Assembly: GCF_003666685.1 (NCBI RefSeq)
Contig: NZ_RCIZ01000011.1
Span: forward strand, 103,318 to 167,317
Reading direction: 5' to 3'
Origin: Mesorhizobium sp. YM1C-6-2
Lineage (GTDB): Bacteria; Pseudomonadota; Alphaproteobacteria; Rhizobiales; Rhizobiaceae
Length of the DNA stretch: 64,000 nucleotides
Shown here piece after piece: positions 1-8,624 of the stretch. Position numbers and translations under genes: made by a program. The notes below the pieces were generated by a model. That model saw only the letters and a program-made list of their open reading frames with translations. It had not been told where the DNA came from and searched no databases. Position 1 is the first letter of the stretch. Each line of letters starts with the position of its first letter.

Positions 1-430
1 CGTCTTCCGGCGTCAGCTTGTGGACGGCCCCGCTGGATGCGAGGCGTTCGCCGTGCAGGACTGCGTCGATCGCGGGTGCGGCGATCGATGGGAGATTGCG
101 GCCTTCCGCGAAGCACGCGGCGAATTCCTTCGCCTGCTCGCGCCGGCAGGTGAAGCAGGGCCGGTGGCCGGCCGCAAGCGCCGTCACCTCGTCGAGGAAG
201 AACAGCTCCGTCCAGCCGGCACCGCCATTCGGTCCGTTTCGGCCCATGACCTCGCGCCGTCTCCCCTTGTATTCGCAGGTGCAGATGATCCAGGCCTTGG
301 TGGTCCAGCGCCGCTTCAGCAGCGTCTTCGTCGCCGGGTCATGGATGATGCCGCGATTGCCGGTGAAAAGGCCGCGTGCATCGACCGCGTGGATGGCGCC
401 GAACGGATCGACCCTGTTCTGCAAAGGCAT
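1..430 (-). CDS. Conserved rhizobial protein of unknown function, 3' end outside window
   Basis: The minus strand is open from ATG at 430 to the window edge, so about 143 N-terminal residues are visible. It begins MPLQNRVDPFGAIHAVDARG, a start I recognise from conserved rhizobial proteins without an assigned function. Two cysteine pairs stand out: CTC near residues 50-52 and CFTC near 92-95, the second in the context AAGHRPCFTC. That context resembles the metal-binding finger of Ada-type proteins, so zinc binding is possible but is only an inference. The gene is divergent from the amidotransferase at 497. The forward frames over the same bases are antisense and were not called. Confidence 0.6.
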   Translation of the reverse strand, partial: MPLQNRVDPFGAIHAVDARGLFTGNRGIIHDPATKTLLKRRWTTKAWIICTCEYKGRRREVMGRNGPNGGAGWTELFFLDEVTALAAGHRPCFTCRREQAKEFAACFAEGRNLPSIAAPAIDAVLHGERLASSGAVHKLTPED

Positions 431-496
431 GTGATCTTCCTTGTTGCGGCGACCGCATGATATCCATGCGGGAAAGTGAAGTCATTTGGAGCCGGC

Positions 497-1222
497 ATGC
501 GAGTCCTCATCGTACAGAACTTCGACAACACCGGTCCCGGCCAGGTGGAGACGGCGCTCGTCGAGGCCGGCGCGGAACTGGATCTGCGCCAGGCCTACCG
601 GGGCGACGCCCTGCCGGCGAACGCCGCCGGCCATGACGCTATGCTGGTGCTCGGCGGCGCCCAGAGCGCGCTCGACGACGACGACCATCCCTATCTCCCG
701 CCGCTGCTCTCCCTGATCCGCGATTTCGCCGACAGCGGCCGCTCGGTGCTCGGCATCTGCCTCGGCTGCCAGCTCCTGGCGCGCGCCTATGGCGGCAAGA
801 ACCTGCTTGGCGCCGCGCCTGAATTCGGCTGGCGGGGCGTCACGAGAACGCGGGAGGGCGCGGCCGATCCCATGCTTGGCGCCGTGCCTGACGCCTTCAC
901 CAGCTTCCAGTGGCATGACGACACCTTCACCCTGCCGCCGGGCGCGGTGCGCCTCGCCACCAGCCCGGCCGCGGAGAACCAGGCCTTCCGGCTGGGCCGG
1001 GCAGCCTACGGCATCCAGTTCCACTTCGAAGCCGACCGCTCGATCGTGCGCCAGTGGACAAGCATGTACCCGGAGCGTGTGGCGGAGCGCGACCCCAGCT
1101 GGCGCTACGACGTCGAGGCGGCCGCCCACGGTGCGGCGGCCGACGCGACCGGCCTGACGCTTGCCCGCGCCTGGGTCGCCACCATCCCGCAGCGCGCCGC
1201 GGCTTTGCAGGCGACCGCCTGA
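497..1222 (+). CDS. Class I glutamine amidotransferase (GMP synthase-like)
   Basis: This 241-residue protein has the class I glutamine amidotransferase triad. The nucleophile Cys88 lies in GICLGCQLLA and the His176/Glu178 pair in GIQFHFE. There is no synthetase domain, so it is a stand-alone amidotransferase like those annotated GMP synthase-like, and its acceptor substrate is unknown. The ATG at 497 is preferred because the beta strand RVLIVQNF follows directly. A GTG at 476 in the same frame would add seven residues. It stands alone between a divergent unknown gene and a small membrane protein gene. Confidence 0.85.
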   Translation: MRVLIVQNFDNTGPGQVETALVEAGAELDLRQAYRGDALPANAAGHDAMLVLGGAQSALDDDDHPYLPPLLSLIRDFADSGRSVLGICLGCQLLARAYGGKNLLGAAPEFGWRGVTRTREGAADPMLGAVPDAFTSFQWHDDTFTLPPGAVRLATSPAAENQAFRLGRAAYGIQFHFEADRSIVRQWTSMYPERVAERDPSWRYDVEAAAHGAAADATGLTLARAWVATIPQRAAALQATA

Positions 1223-1328
1223 CCCGAAAACAAATGCGCGTGATCGGAAACAATCGGGCGCCCGCGCGGCATAGTTTGGCGACATTCGTCCCCGACAAGA
1301 CAGCCAAACAACGCTCGGATTACGAATC

Positions 1329-1520
1329 ATGGCGCACCAGAACAGAACGACAAACGCCGGCCTTGCCGCAGGCCCATTCGACGTCGCTTCCGCCAAGCGG
1401 GAGAACGAGAAGGATGCGCTGGCCAACGCGCTGATCACCGGCATGCTGGTCGTCTACCCGGTGCTCGCGACCGTCGTCGCGGTGATGGTCGGCCTGGCCT
1501 TCGCCGGACCGATGGCATAG
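1329..1520 (+). CDS. Small single-pass membrane protein
   Basis: This is a 63-residue open frame with a polar N-terminal half and one long hydrophobic segment from about residue 35 to 62 (ALITGMLVVYPVLATVV). A single transmembrane helix is the only visible feature. I do not recognise the family. It sits about 100 bases after the amidotransferase and ends 34 bases before the convergent tag gene. The base composition matches the neighbours, which supports a real gene, but its size keeps confidence moderate. Confidence 0.55.
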   Translation: MAHQNRTTNAGLAAGPFDVASAKRENEKDALANALITGMLVVYPVLATVVAVMVGLAFAGPMA

Positions 1521-1554
1521 TTCATTCCGTGGTGAGGGGCGCCGCCGGCGGCCG

Positions 1555-2190
1555 TCACCGCCCCGGCCGCTTGAACTTCGCACGCTGCTTCTCGACCTCG
1601 GCCCGGCAGAAACAGCCCTCGACGTGGTCGTTGACCATGCCCATCGCCTGCATGAAGGCATAGACGGTGGTCGGGCCGACGAAGGTCCAGCCGCGTTTCT
1701 TCAGCTCTTTCGAGATGCGCACGGAGACTGCCGTCGTCGGCATCGCCTTCAGCGTCGCCCAGTCGAGTTTCGTCGGACGCTCGGCCGGACCCGGCTCGAA
1801 GCGCCAGAACCAGGCGGCGAGCGAGCCCGCCTCTGCGGTGAGTTCCTGCGCGCGGCGGGCATTGTTGATGGTCGAGACGATCTTGCCGCGATGGCGGATG
1901 ATGCCGGCGTCCTGGAGCAGGCGCTCGACATCGGCGTCGGTGAATTCGGCGACCTCGTCGAAGTCGAAGCCCGCGAAGGCACTGCGGAAATTCTCGCGCT
2001 TGCGCAAAATGGTCAGCCACGACAGGCCGGACTGGAACCCCTCCAGGCAGATCTTCTCGAACAGCCTGATGTCGTCGGCGACCGGCCGTCCCCACTCTTG
2101 ATCGTGATAGCGCAGATAGTCCGGCAAATTGCCGTGCCAGGCGCAGCGCGTGATGCCGTCGGGCCCCTCGACCAAACCTGCCTCTGACAT
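1555..2190 (-). CDS. tag: DNA-3-methyladenine glycosylase I
   Basis: This 211-residue protein matches constitutive TAG, which removes 3-methyladenine from alkylated DNA as the first step of base excision repair. It starts with the RCAWHGN and YHDQEWG motifs typical of the family. The four zinc ligands known from E. coli TAG can be placed at Cys16, His29, His189 and Cys193. The helix-hairpin region follows the GFQSGLSW motif near residue 51. The length is slightly above the E. coli enzyme. It is monocistronic. Confidence 0.93.
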   Translation of the reverse strand: MSEAGLVEGPDGITRCAWHGNLPDYLRYHDQEWGRPVADDIRLFEKICLEGFQSGLSWLTILRKRENFRSAFAGFDFDEVAEFTDADVERLLQDAGIIRHRGKIVSTINNARRAQELTAEAGSLAAWFWRFEPGPAERPTKLDWATLKAMPTTAVSVRISKELKKRGWTFVGPTTVYAFMQAMGMVNDHVEGCFCRAEVEKQRAKFKRPGR

Positions 2191-2433
2191 CCGCTCCAGC
2201 CTCCTTCTCGTCTTTACGCCGCCTTTACCAGATTCCTGAACCGGCCGGTAACCACACCAAAAGGTTTACTGACAAACGCACGTTTGCAGCATTCCGATTC
2301 ACCATTCGGTTGCCGCTCGACGCCAACATGGCGGGCAAGGCGAGGGGGGACCTCGTCAGGGCATCGAACCGGAAGCGCGAACCGCTTTCCGGACGGATTC
2401 GGTGTTCACAAGACCAGTCGAGAGTTGCGTGAC

Positions 2434-3192
2434 ATGAAACGAGTTCTTCTCCTTGTCGGCGCGATGCTGTTCGCGGCCGCGCCTGCAACCGCCAACGACC
2501 GCTACGCGGAACGGCCGCCGGTGGTCGTCAGTCCCGACCTTTCCGCGCCGTGGCTGATCCAGCTCGGCCACAACCCGGGCAAGGTGCTTCTGAAGAAGCG
2601 CAAGGCGTTCCCGAACGAAGTCGAGGCACGCCGCAATGTGCGCAGCCTGATGGGCGGGCCGGATGCCGTGGGAGCCGACCAGGTCCGCACCGCTGCCGTC
2701 CATCCCCAGGAAAAGCGCGCCGTGAGCCGCCAGATGGACCCGATCTACCTGCCGCAGGAGGTCGCCTATGACGGGACGGAGAAGCCGGGCACCATCATCA
2801 TCGACACCGTTCAGAATTTTCTGTTCCTGGTCGAGGAAGGCGGCACGGCGCGGCGCTACGGCGTCGGCACCGGCAAGCCTGGCTTCGAATGGGCCGGCAC
2901 GCACAAGGTGACGCGCAAGGCCGAGTGGCCGGACTGGCATCCGCCGGCGGAAATGATCCAGCGCGAGCGCGCCAAGGGCCGCACCCTGCCCACACATATG
3001 GCCGGCGGTCCTGAAAATCCGCTCGGTGCGCGCGCCCTCTATCTGGGCTCCACGCTCTACCGCATCCACGGCACCAACCAGCCCTGGACGATCGGCCAGG
3101 CGGTCTCGTCCGGCTGCATCCGCATGCGCAACGAGGATGTCGTCGAGCTTTACGAGCGGGTTGGCGTCGGCACCAAGGTCGTCGTCATGTAA
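2434..3192 (+). CDS. Periplasmic L,D-transpeptidase (YkuD domain)
   Basis: This 252-residue protein is an L,D-transpeptidase that would form 3-3 peptidoglycan crosslinks or attach proteins to peptidoglycan in the periplasm. A signal peptide covers residues 1-20, with likely cleavage after ATA. The YkuD catalytic block is complete: His212 in RIHGTNQPW and Cys228 in SSGCIRM. The start at 2434 is chosen because the signal peptide begins there, although the frame is open further upstream. A terminator follows at 3251. A paralogue lies at 16450. Confidence 0.9.
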   Translation: MKRVLLLVGAMLFAAAPATANDRYAERPPVVVSPDLSAPWLIQLGHNPGKVLLKKRKAFPNEVEARRNVRSLMGGPDAVGADQVRTAAVHPQEKRAVSRQMDPIYLPQEVAYDGTEKPGTIIIDTVQNFLFLVEEGGTARRYGVGTGKPGFEWAGTHKVTRKAEWPDWHPPAEMIQRERAKGRTLPTHMAGGPENPLGARALYLGSTLYRIHGTNQPWTIGQAVSSGCIRMRNEDVVELYERVGVGTKVVVM

Positions 3193-3250
3193 TCACGGCT
3201 TTCAGAGGTCGGGGGACGGGCCGCGCGCGGGGGCGCTGGCCTGCCGGCAA

Positions 3251-3288
3251 GGGCGGAGCGGCGCATAAGCCGCCCGCCCTTTCTTTTT
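3251..3288 (+). terminator. Rho-independent terminator after the L,D-transpeptidase
   Basis: The arms GGGCGGAGCGGC (3251-3262) and GCCGCCCGCCC (3269-3279) pair with one bulge and a six-base loop. A T-rich run, TTTCTTTTT, follows. It lies 60 bases after the transpeptidase stop codon. Confidence 0.75.
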
Positions 3289-3310
3289 GCCGATCGACGC
3301 AGCGACGACT

Positions 3311-3330
3311 ATATGCTATTGGTAGCATAT
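3311..3330. promoter_or_regulatory. Palindromic operator overlapping the start of the DUF6516 gene
   Basis: ATATGCTA (3311-3318) and TAGCATAT (3323-3330) form a perfect 8-base inverted repeat around TTGG. The right arm runs into the start codon at 3329. Such a site is expected for autoregulation by the HTH protein encoded second in the pair. That role is inferred. Confidence 0.6.
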
Positions 3331-3628
3331 GTCCGAAAAGGCATCACTTATTCGAGACAGGAAGGTGGTGCTGGCGACCGACCATATCCTGGAGATCAGG
3401 ATTTGGCTGCTGCCCAAGCCGACGGATGAGCGCCCGCATGGATTGAAATATTCGCTCTTCTTCGGCCGGCCAGGCGAGCGCATCGTCGGATACGACAACG
3501 AGTTGGGCAAAGGCGACCATCGCCACCATCGAACGCGGCAGCAACCTTACGCATTCTCGACGATTGAGACGCTGATCGCCGATTTCGAAGCCGATGTTCG
3601 CAAGGAGATCGAAAAATGGCTGAAGTGA
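3329..3628 (+). CDS. DUF6516 family protein, putative toxin of a TA-like pair
   Basis: This 99-residue protein starts MSEKASLIRDRKVVL and contains the core LKYSLFFGRPGERIVGYDNE, a pattern I associate with DUF6516. It overlaps the next gene by 13 bases. DUF6516 proteins are usually found next to an HVO_A0114-type DNA-binding protein, as here, and the pair is arranged like a toxin-antitoxin module. The activity of DUF6516 is not established, so the toxin role is inference. The start codon lies within an inverted repeat that probably serves as the operator. Confidence 0.75.
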   Translation: MSEKASLIRDRKVVLATDHILEIRIWLLPKPTDERPHGLKYSLFFGRPGERIVGYDNELGKGDHRHHRTRQQPYAFSTIETLIADFEADVRKEIEKWLK

Positions 3629-3978
3629 AGCTGCGGATCGAAAGCCTCGACGAATTCTTTGCCGACGCCAGGCGGACGGCGCGCAGGATCGACGCCGGAG
3701 ACATGACGGCCGAGCCGGCGGCAATATCCTTCGAGAGCATGGAAGTGCTGCTCAAGGCCCTCACGCCGAACCGCTGGAGGATGCTCCGCCGGCTACGCGC
3801 GCTGGGCGCGTCCTCCATTCGTGCCTTGGCGCAGGCGCTCGGGCGCGACTACCGCGGCGTGCATTCCGACGTTGTGGCGCTCGTCGAAATCGGGCTCATC
3901 GAGCGGCTGGAAAGCGGCAAGATAACCGTGCCGTGGTCACGCATCACAGCGGAAGTTTCGCTGGACGAGGCCGCCTGA
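3616..3978 (+). CDS. HVO_A0114-type HTH DNA-binding protein, putative antitoxin
   Basis: This 120-residue protein has a winged-helix core. It includes FESMEVLLKALTPNRWRML, then RALGASSIRALAQALGRDY and VVALVEIGLIERLESGKI. That layout is typical of the HVO_A0114 family of MarR-like DNA-binding proteins, which pair with DUF6516. It probably represses its own operon through the palindrome at 3311 and neutralises the first gene product. It overlaps the upstream gene by 13 bases and is convergent with glcF, with only 12 bases between the stop codons. Confidence 0.75.
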   Translation: MAEVKLRIESLDEFFADARRTARRIDAGDMTAEPAAISFESMEVLLKALTPNRWRMLRRLRALGASSIRALAQALGRDYRGVHSDVVALVEIGLIERLESGKITVPWSRITAEVSLDEAA

Positions 3979-3990
3979 CAGGCGTTTGCC

Positions 3991-5289
3991 TCAAAGCCCG
4001 GCCGGCTTCTTTCCGCCATAGGCCCAGTCGAGCAGCTCGACCGTGTGCACCACCGGCAGTTTCGCCGCCGTGGCGATCTGCGTGATGCAGCCGATGTTGC
4101 CGGTGGCGACGAGCGCCGCGCCCGTCGCTTCGATGTTCTTCACCTTGCGGTCGCGCAGCCGTGTCGCGATCTCCGGCTGCAGGATGTTGTAGGTGCCGGC
4201 CGAGCCGCAGCAGAGATGCCCCTCGCGCGGCTCCTTCACCGTGAACCCCGCCTTCTTCAGCAGCTCCTTCGGCTCGCGAACAATCTTCTGGCCGTGCTGC
4301 ATCGAGCAGGCCGAGTGGTAGGCGACGGTGAGCCCGGGTTTTTGCGCGGGCTCGGGCAGTTCCAGCGTCGCCAGGAATTCGGTGACGTCCTTGGCGAGCG
4401 CCGAGACCTTCGCCGCCTTGTCGGCGTATGCCGGGTCTAGCCGCAGCATGAAGCCGTAGTCCTTGATCGTGGTGCCGCAGCCCGACGCGGTGATGACGAT
4501 CGCGTCGAGCCCGCCCTTTTCGAGTTCCCGGATCCATGCGTCGACATTCTGCCTGGCGGAGGCGAGGGCGGCCTCCTCGCGGCCCATGTGGTGGACGAGC
4601 GAGCCGCAGCAGGTTTCGCCCCTGGGCACGACGACCTCGACGCCGAGCCGCGTGAGCAGCGAGATTGTCGAGTCGTTGATGGCGGGGTCGAGCACCGCCT
4701 GCGCGCAACCCGTCAGCAGGGCGACGCGTTTCCCGCGCGCGCCGGCGGCGGCATGCACGCCCGGCGAGGAATTGCGCGAGCGTCGCGGCACCGAGGCCGG
4801 CGCCAGCTTCAGCATGGTCGAAAGCGGTCTCAGCGCCGGCACCGCTTCGAAAAGCCCGGCGAAGGGCCGTCCCAGTTTCGCAAGCCGGAGCGCGGCGCGG
4901 AAGCGGCCGGGATAGGGAAGGACGAACGCCAGCAGCGAGCGCATGACGCGGTCGGCGAAAGGCCGCTTGTATGTCTTCTCGATATGCGCCCGCGCATGGT
5001 CGACGAGATGCATGTAGTGCACGCCGGACGGGCATGTGGTCATGCAGGAAAGGCAGGACAGGCAGCGGTCGATATGGGTGACGATCTCGGCGTCGGCAGC
5101 CCGGCCGTTCTCCAGCATGTCCTTGATCAGGTAGATGCGGCCGCGCGGGCTGTCGAGTTCGTTGCCGAGCGTGACATAGGTCGGGCAGGTCGCGGTGCAG
5201 AAGCCGCAATGCACGCATTTGCGCAGGATTTTTTCCGATTCCTGGACATGCGGATCGGCAAGCTGCTCGGCGGTGAATGTGGTCTGCAC
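3991..5289 (-). CDS. glcF: Glycolate oxidase iron-sulfur subunit
   Basis: This 432-residue protein is GlcF, which passes electrons from glycolate oxidation by GlcD/GlcE to the membrane quinone pool. Two 4Fe-4S ferredoxin motifs are intact: Cys25, 28, 31, 35 in CVHCGFCTATCP and Cys75, 78, 81, 85 in CLSCLSCMTTCP. Two CCG domains follow, with CCGSLVHHMG and CCGSAGTYNIL. It is the last gene of the glcD-glcE-DUF4870-glcF run, starting 15 bases beyond the stop of the DUF4870 gene. Transcription probably begins at the operator region near 8454. Confidence 0.93.
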   Translation of the reverse strand: MQTTFTAEQLADPHVQESEKILRKCVHCGFCTATCPTYVTLGNELDSPRGRIYLIKDMLENGRAADAEIVTHIDRCLSCLSCMTTCPSGVHYMHLVDHARAHIEKTYKRPFADRVMRSLLAFVLPYPGRFRAALRLAKLGRPFAGLFEAVPALRPLSTMLKLAPASVPRRSRNSSPGVHAAAGARGKRVALLTGCAQAVLDPAINDSTISLLTRLGVEVVVPRGETCCGSLVHHMGREEAALASARQNVDAWIRELEKGGLDAIVITASGCGTTIKDYGFMLRLDPAYADKAAKVSALAKDVTEFLATLELPEPAQKPGLTVAYHSACSMQHGQKIVREPKELLKKAGFTVKEPREGHLCCGSAGTYNILQPEIATRLRDRKVKNIEATGAALVATGNIGCITQIATAAKLPVVHTVELLDWAYGGKKPAGL

Positions 5290-5304
5290 GCGCTGTTCCT
5301 GTGG

Positions 5305-5676
5305 CTAGATCAGCCAGCTTTCGGGGTTCTTGATCGGTTCGCCGCGCTGCAGCGCCTGGATGCCTATGATGCAGCGCACGATGAACCAGACGGCGACCGC
5401 GAAGGCGAGCACGAAGCCGATCGCCAGGAACATCAGCAGCACCGAGACCACGCCATACAGCAGGCCGATCCAGAAGGTGCGGATCTGCCAGGTGTAGTGC
5501 GTCTCGACGAAGCCTCCGGCCTTGCCACGGTTGATATAGGCGATGACCAGTCCGATCAGGCCGCTTATGCCGATTACCAGCCCGGCGAGATAAAGGATGT
5601 AGACGACGAGCGCATTGGTCTGGCCGGGCTCGAGCCAGCGGTCGGTCTGCCGGGGGGCAGGCGGTGTGTCGGTCAT
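5305..5676 (-). CDS. DUF4870-type small membrane protein inside the glc operon
   Basis: This 123-residue protein has three hydrophobic segments: LVVYILYLAGLVIGISGLIGLV, a second containing FWIGLLYGVVSVLLMFLAIG, and a third containing FVLAFAVAVWFIVRCIIGI. The layout fits the DUF4870 family, whose function is unknown. It overlaps the glcE stop codon by four bases and sits 15 bases before glcF, so it is co-transcribed with glycolate oxidase. A role in anchoring the peripheral GlcDEF complex or in substrate transport is only a guess from position. Confidence 0.8.
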   Translation of the reverse strand: MTDTPPAPRQTDRWLEPGQTNALVVYILYLAGLVIGISGLIGLVIAYINRGKAGGFVETHYTWQIRTFWIGLLYGVVSVLLMFLAIGFVLAFAVAVWFIVRCIIGIQALQRGEPIKNPESWLI

Positions 5677-6935
5677 GATGTCTTCTCCTCCGTTGCCTGG
5701 GCGAGGGTAGCAGAATCGACGCCTGCGGCCAGTCGGCCGGGATTGAGGATGTTTTTCGGATCGAACTCGGCCTTGAGCCTTGCCGACAGCGCGGCAAGTG
5801 CCGCCGGCTGCGGCTCGAAGACCGGCACGGCCGCTCGCCAGGCCGAACTTGCCCGTACCAGGGTCGCGTGCCCGCCGCCGAACTGCCGGACGAGCCGGCG
5901 CACCAGATCGGCCTCTGGCTCCCCTTCCATGCGCAGCCAGACCAGTCCGCCCTGCCAGTCATAGAAAGCGTCGGCGCCGGCCTCCATGCGTAGTGCCAGC
6001 ACCATTTTGTGCGCTTCGGACGGCGTCATCGAGACGCGCCAGACCGGCCGCGCCGTGCCGTCGGCGAAGGGGGTGCAGTCGCGCACTTCGCGCCACAGCT
6101 CCCTTGAACCGCGGTCGGTCAGCTCCTCGATCCGCCCGGCATTTGCGAGCAAGGTCTTCAGCGTCTCGACGCGCGAGGCGACGGACGGGCCGAAGCCCTC
6201 GACGCGCAGCAGAGTGGCGGCATCCGCCCCGCGCAAATCGCTCGCGACACGCTCGGTGACGCCGTAGGGCAGGTGGGCCGCACCGGACACTTCCGCGCTC
6301 GATCCCATCGCCAGCGCCATGGCGGCGGTCGCCGTCTCGTCGTCGAGGCCCCGGATCGCGAGCGTGGTTTCGGTTTCGGCCGCCGGCAGCACCTTGACGG
6401 TCAGGTCGGTCAACACGCCGAGCGTGCCCCACGCGCCGGTCATCAGCTTGGAAAGGTCGTAGCCGGTGACGTTCTTCACGACACGCCCGCCCGACTTGAA
6501 GGTCTCGCCGCGGCCCGACACGACGGTCACGCCGAGAATGTGGTCGCGCGCCGCGCCAGCCTTCAGCCGGCGCGGCCCCGACAGGTTGGTGGAGATCGCG
6601 CCGCCGATGGTGCCGCCCTTGCCGCCGCGTGTGTCGTGGCCAAGCAGCCGCGAGCAGTCCATCGGCTCGAAGGCGAGCTGCTGGCTGTTCTGGGCGAGCA
6701 GATGCTCGATGTCGGCGATCGGCGTGCCGGCCTTGGCCGACAGCACCAGCTCCTCCGGCTCGTATAGCGTGACGCCCGACATCGCCGACAGGTCGATCGC
6801 ATGCTCGTATTGCGCGGGACGTCCGATGCCGCGCTTGGAGCCGTGGCCGAGGATCTCGACGGGCGCCTCTTCCGAGAGCACCCATTCGACGGCGCTCGCG
6901 ACGTCCGCGGCGGTGAAGGGGAGGAAGGTTGTCAT
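5673..6935 (-). CDS. glcE: Glycolate oxidase FAD-binding subunit
   Basis: This 420-residue protein is GlcE, the second flavoprotein of glycolate dehydrogenase. It has a PCMH-type FAD-binding domain with ILGHGSKRGIGRP near residues 28-40 and GGTIGGAISTNLSGPRR further on. It is shorter than GlcD, as is usual. The start at 6935 (MTTFLPFTAAD) is preferred. Upstream extension would add a low-quality sequence overlapping the end of glcD. It begins eight bases after the glcD stop, which supports one operon. Confidence 0.92.
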   Translation of the reverse strand: MTTFLPFTAADVASAVEWVLSEEAPVEILGHGSKRGIGRPAQYEHAIDLSAMSGVTLYEPEELVLSAKAGTPIADIEHLLAQNSQQLAFEPMDCSRLLGHDTRGGKGGTIGGAISTNLSGPRRLKAGAARDHILGVTVVSGRGETFKSGGRVVKNVTGYDLSKLMTGAWGTLGVLTDLTVKVLPAAETETTLAIRGLDDETATAAMALAMGSSAEVSGAAHLPYGVTERVASDLRGADAATLLRVEGFGPSVASRVETLKTLLANAGRIEELTDRGSRELWREVRDCTPFADGTARPVWRVSMTPSEAHKMVLALRMEAGADAFYDWQGGLVWLRMEGEPEADLVRRLVRQFGGGHATLVRASSAWRAAVPVFEPQPAALAALSARLKAEFDPKNILNPGRLAAGVDSATLAQATEEKTS

Positions 6936-6942
6936 GGGAGGG

Positions 6943-8439
6943 CTAAAACCTCGGGATGCTCGGGAAGGGCAGCTTGCCGCCCGACACATGCATGCGGCCG
7001 AGCTCGGCGCAGCGGCGAAGCTGCGGGAACACTTTGCCCGGATTGAGCAGGTGGTTGGGGTCGAAGGCGCATTTCACCCGCATCTGCTGGTCGAGGTCGA
7101 TCTGGTTGAACATCTCGCCCATCAGGTCGCGCTTCTCGACGCCGACGCCATGCTCGCCGGTCAGCACCCCGCCGACCTTCACGCATAGCCGTAGGATGTC
7201 GGCGCCAAAAGCCTCGGCCTTGTCGAGCTCGCCCGGCTTGTTGGCGTCGTAGAGGATCAGCGGATGCAGGTTGCCGTCGCCGGCATGGAAGACGTTGGCG
7301 ACGGCGAGCCCGTACTGCTCCGACAGCTCGCGCATGCCGGCGAGCACCTTGGGCAGCTCCTTGCGCGGGATCGTGCCGTCCATGCAGTAATAGTCGGGCG
7401 AGATGCGCCCGACCGCCGGGAAGGCCGCCTTGCGTCCCGCCCAGAAGGCAAGCCGCTCCTCCTCAGAGGTCGAGATGCGGCAGGTGGTCTGGCCGTTCCT
7501 GTGGGCGATCTTCTCGACGAGATCGATGAGGTGATCGACCTCCACCTTGGGGCCGTCCAGCTCGACGATCAGCAGCGCCTCGACGTCGAGCGGATAGCCG
7601 GCGTGGAGAAAATCCTCGGCCGCCTTGATCGCCGGGCGATCCATCATCTCCATGCCGCCGGGGATGATGCCGGCGCCGATGATGTCGGCGACACATTGCC
7701 CGCCCTGTTCGCTGGTCGGGAAGCCGATCAGCAGCGCGCGCGCCGTGTCCGGCTTCTTCAGGATGCGCACCGTCACCTCGGTGACGACCCCGAGCAGGCC
7801 CTCCGAGCCGTTCATCACGCCGAGCAGGTCGTAGCCGCCCGAGTCGAGATGCTTGCCGCCCAGCCGGATGACCTCGCCGTCCATCAGCACCATCTCGATG
7901 CCGAGCACGTTGTTGGCGGTCAGTCCGTATTTCAGGCAGTGCACGCCGCCGGAATTCTCCGCCACGTTGCCGCCGATAGAGCAGGCGATCTGCGAGGAGG
8001 GGTCCGGCGCGTAGTAGAAGCCCTCGTCCTGCACGGCGACGCTGATGCCGAGATTGGTGACGCCGGGCTGCGCCACCACGCAGCGGTTGGGGAAATCGAT
8101 CTCGATGATGCGGTTGAAGCGGCTCATGACGAGCAGCACCGCGTCCTCCAGCGGCAGCGCGCCGCCCGACAGCGACGTGCCCGAGCCGCGCGGCACGACG
8201 CGGATGTTGCGGTCGTTGCAGTATTTCAGGATGCTGGAGACCTGCGCCACCGTTTCCGGCAGCACCACGACCAGCGGCAACTGGCGATAGGCGGTCAGCC
8301 CGTCGCTTTCGAAGGCGCGCATCTCGTTGACGGCGTCGACCACGCCTTCGCCCGGCACGATCCGCGCCAGGTCGGCGACGATGTCGTCGCGCCGCCTCAT
8401 CGTCTCGGAATCGGGCTTGGGCATCGCCAGGCCGGTCAT
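6943..8439 (-). CDS. glcD: Glycolate oxidase catalytic FAD subunit
   Basis: This 498-residue protein is GlcD, the FAD-linked oxidase that converts glycolate to glyoxylate (some family members prefer D-lactate). The FAD-binding domain shows PRGSGTSLSGGALP and CSIGGNVAENSGGVHCLKYG. The C-terminal domain ends with TGEHGVGVEKRDLM. The ATG at 8439 is chosen because GGAGGA lies four bases upstream of it, and an earlier in-frame start at 8496 would place the operator inside the coding region. It is divergent from a FadR-type regulator. Confidence 0.93.
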   Translation of the reverse strand: MTGLAMPKPDSETMRRRDDIVADLARIVPGEGVVDAVNEMRAFESDGLTAYRQLPLVVVLPETVAQVSSILKYCNDRNIRVVPRGSGTSLSGGALPLEDAVLLVMSRFNRIIEIDFPNRCVVAQPGVTNLGISVAVQDEGFYYAPDPSSQIACSIGGNVAENSGGVHCLKYGLTANNVLGIEMVLMDGEVIRLGGKHLDSGGYDLLGVMNGSEGLLGVVTEVTVRILKKPDTARALLIGFPTSEQGGQCVADIIGAGIIPGGMEMMDRPAIKAAEDFLHAGYPLDVEALLIVELDGPKVEVDHLIDLVEKIAHRNGQTTCRISTSEEERLAFWAGRKAAFPAVGRISPDYYCMDGTIPRKELPKVLAGMRELSEQYGLAVANVFHAGDGNLHPLILYDANKPGELDKAEAFGADILRLCVKVGGVLTGEHGVGVEKRDLMGEMFNQIDLDQQMRVKCAFDPNHLLNPGKVFPQLRRCAELGRMHVSGGKLPFPSIPRF

Positions 8440-8453
8440 CGCGTCCTCCGACG

Positions 8454-8482
8454 TAAACTGGTCAAAACCGTTTACCAGTTTA
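8454..8482. promoter_or_regulatory. Operator between glcD and the FadR-type regulator
   Basis: TAAACTGGT (8454-8462) and ACCAGTTTA (8474-8482) form a perfect 9-base inverted repeat with an 11-base spacer. A further half-site, TTGACCAGTT, lies at 8569-8578 closer to the regulator. FadR-subfamily proteins bind short TGGT/ACCA inverted repeats, so the divergent regulator is the obvious candidate to bind here and control glcDEF. Confidence 0.7.
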
Positions 8483-8624
8483 CGATCCAGTTGCAAATGC
8501 TTGCTCGCCCAACTGCACGGAAAGGGCCGCAGTCATCGAAACGGACCTCTGGCAATTGGATAAATTATTTGACCAGTTGGCCGCTTGTTTCTATCCTGCC
8601 GGCATTTCACGCAGGGACACGCCC

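Noticed and set aside
3944..6885. Long open frames antisense-adjacent and in other registers of glcF and glcE
   Set aside because: They give arginine-rich, low-complexity protein without motifs, as expected for shadows of high-GC genes. GlcF and GlcE have clear cofactor motifs.
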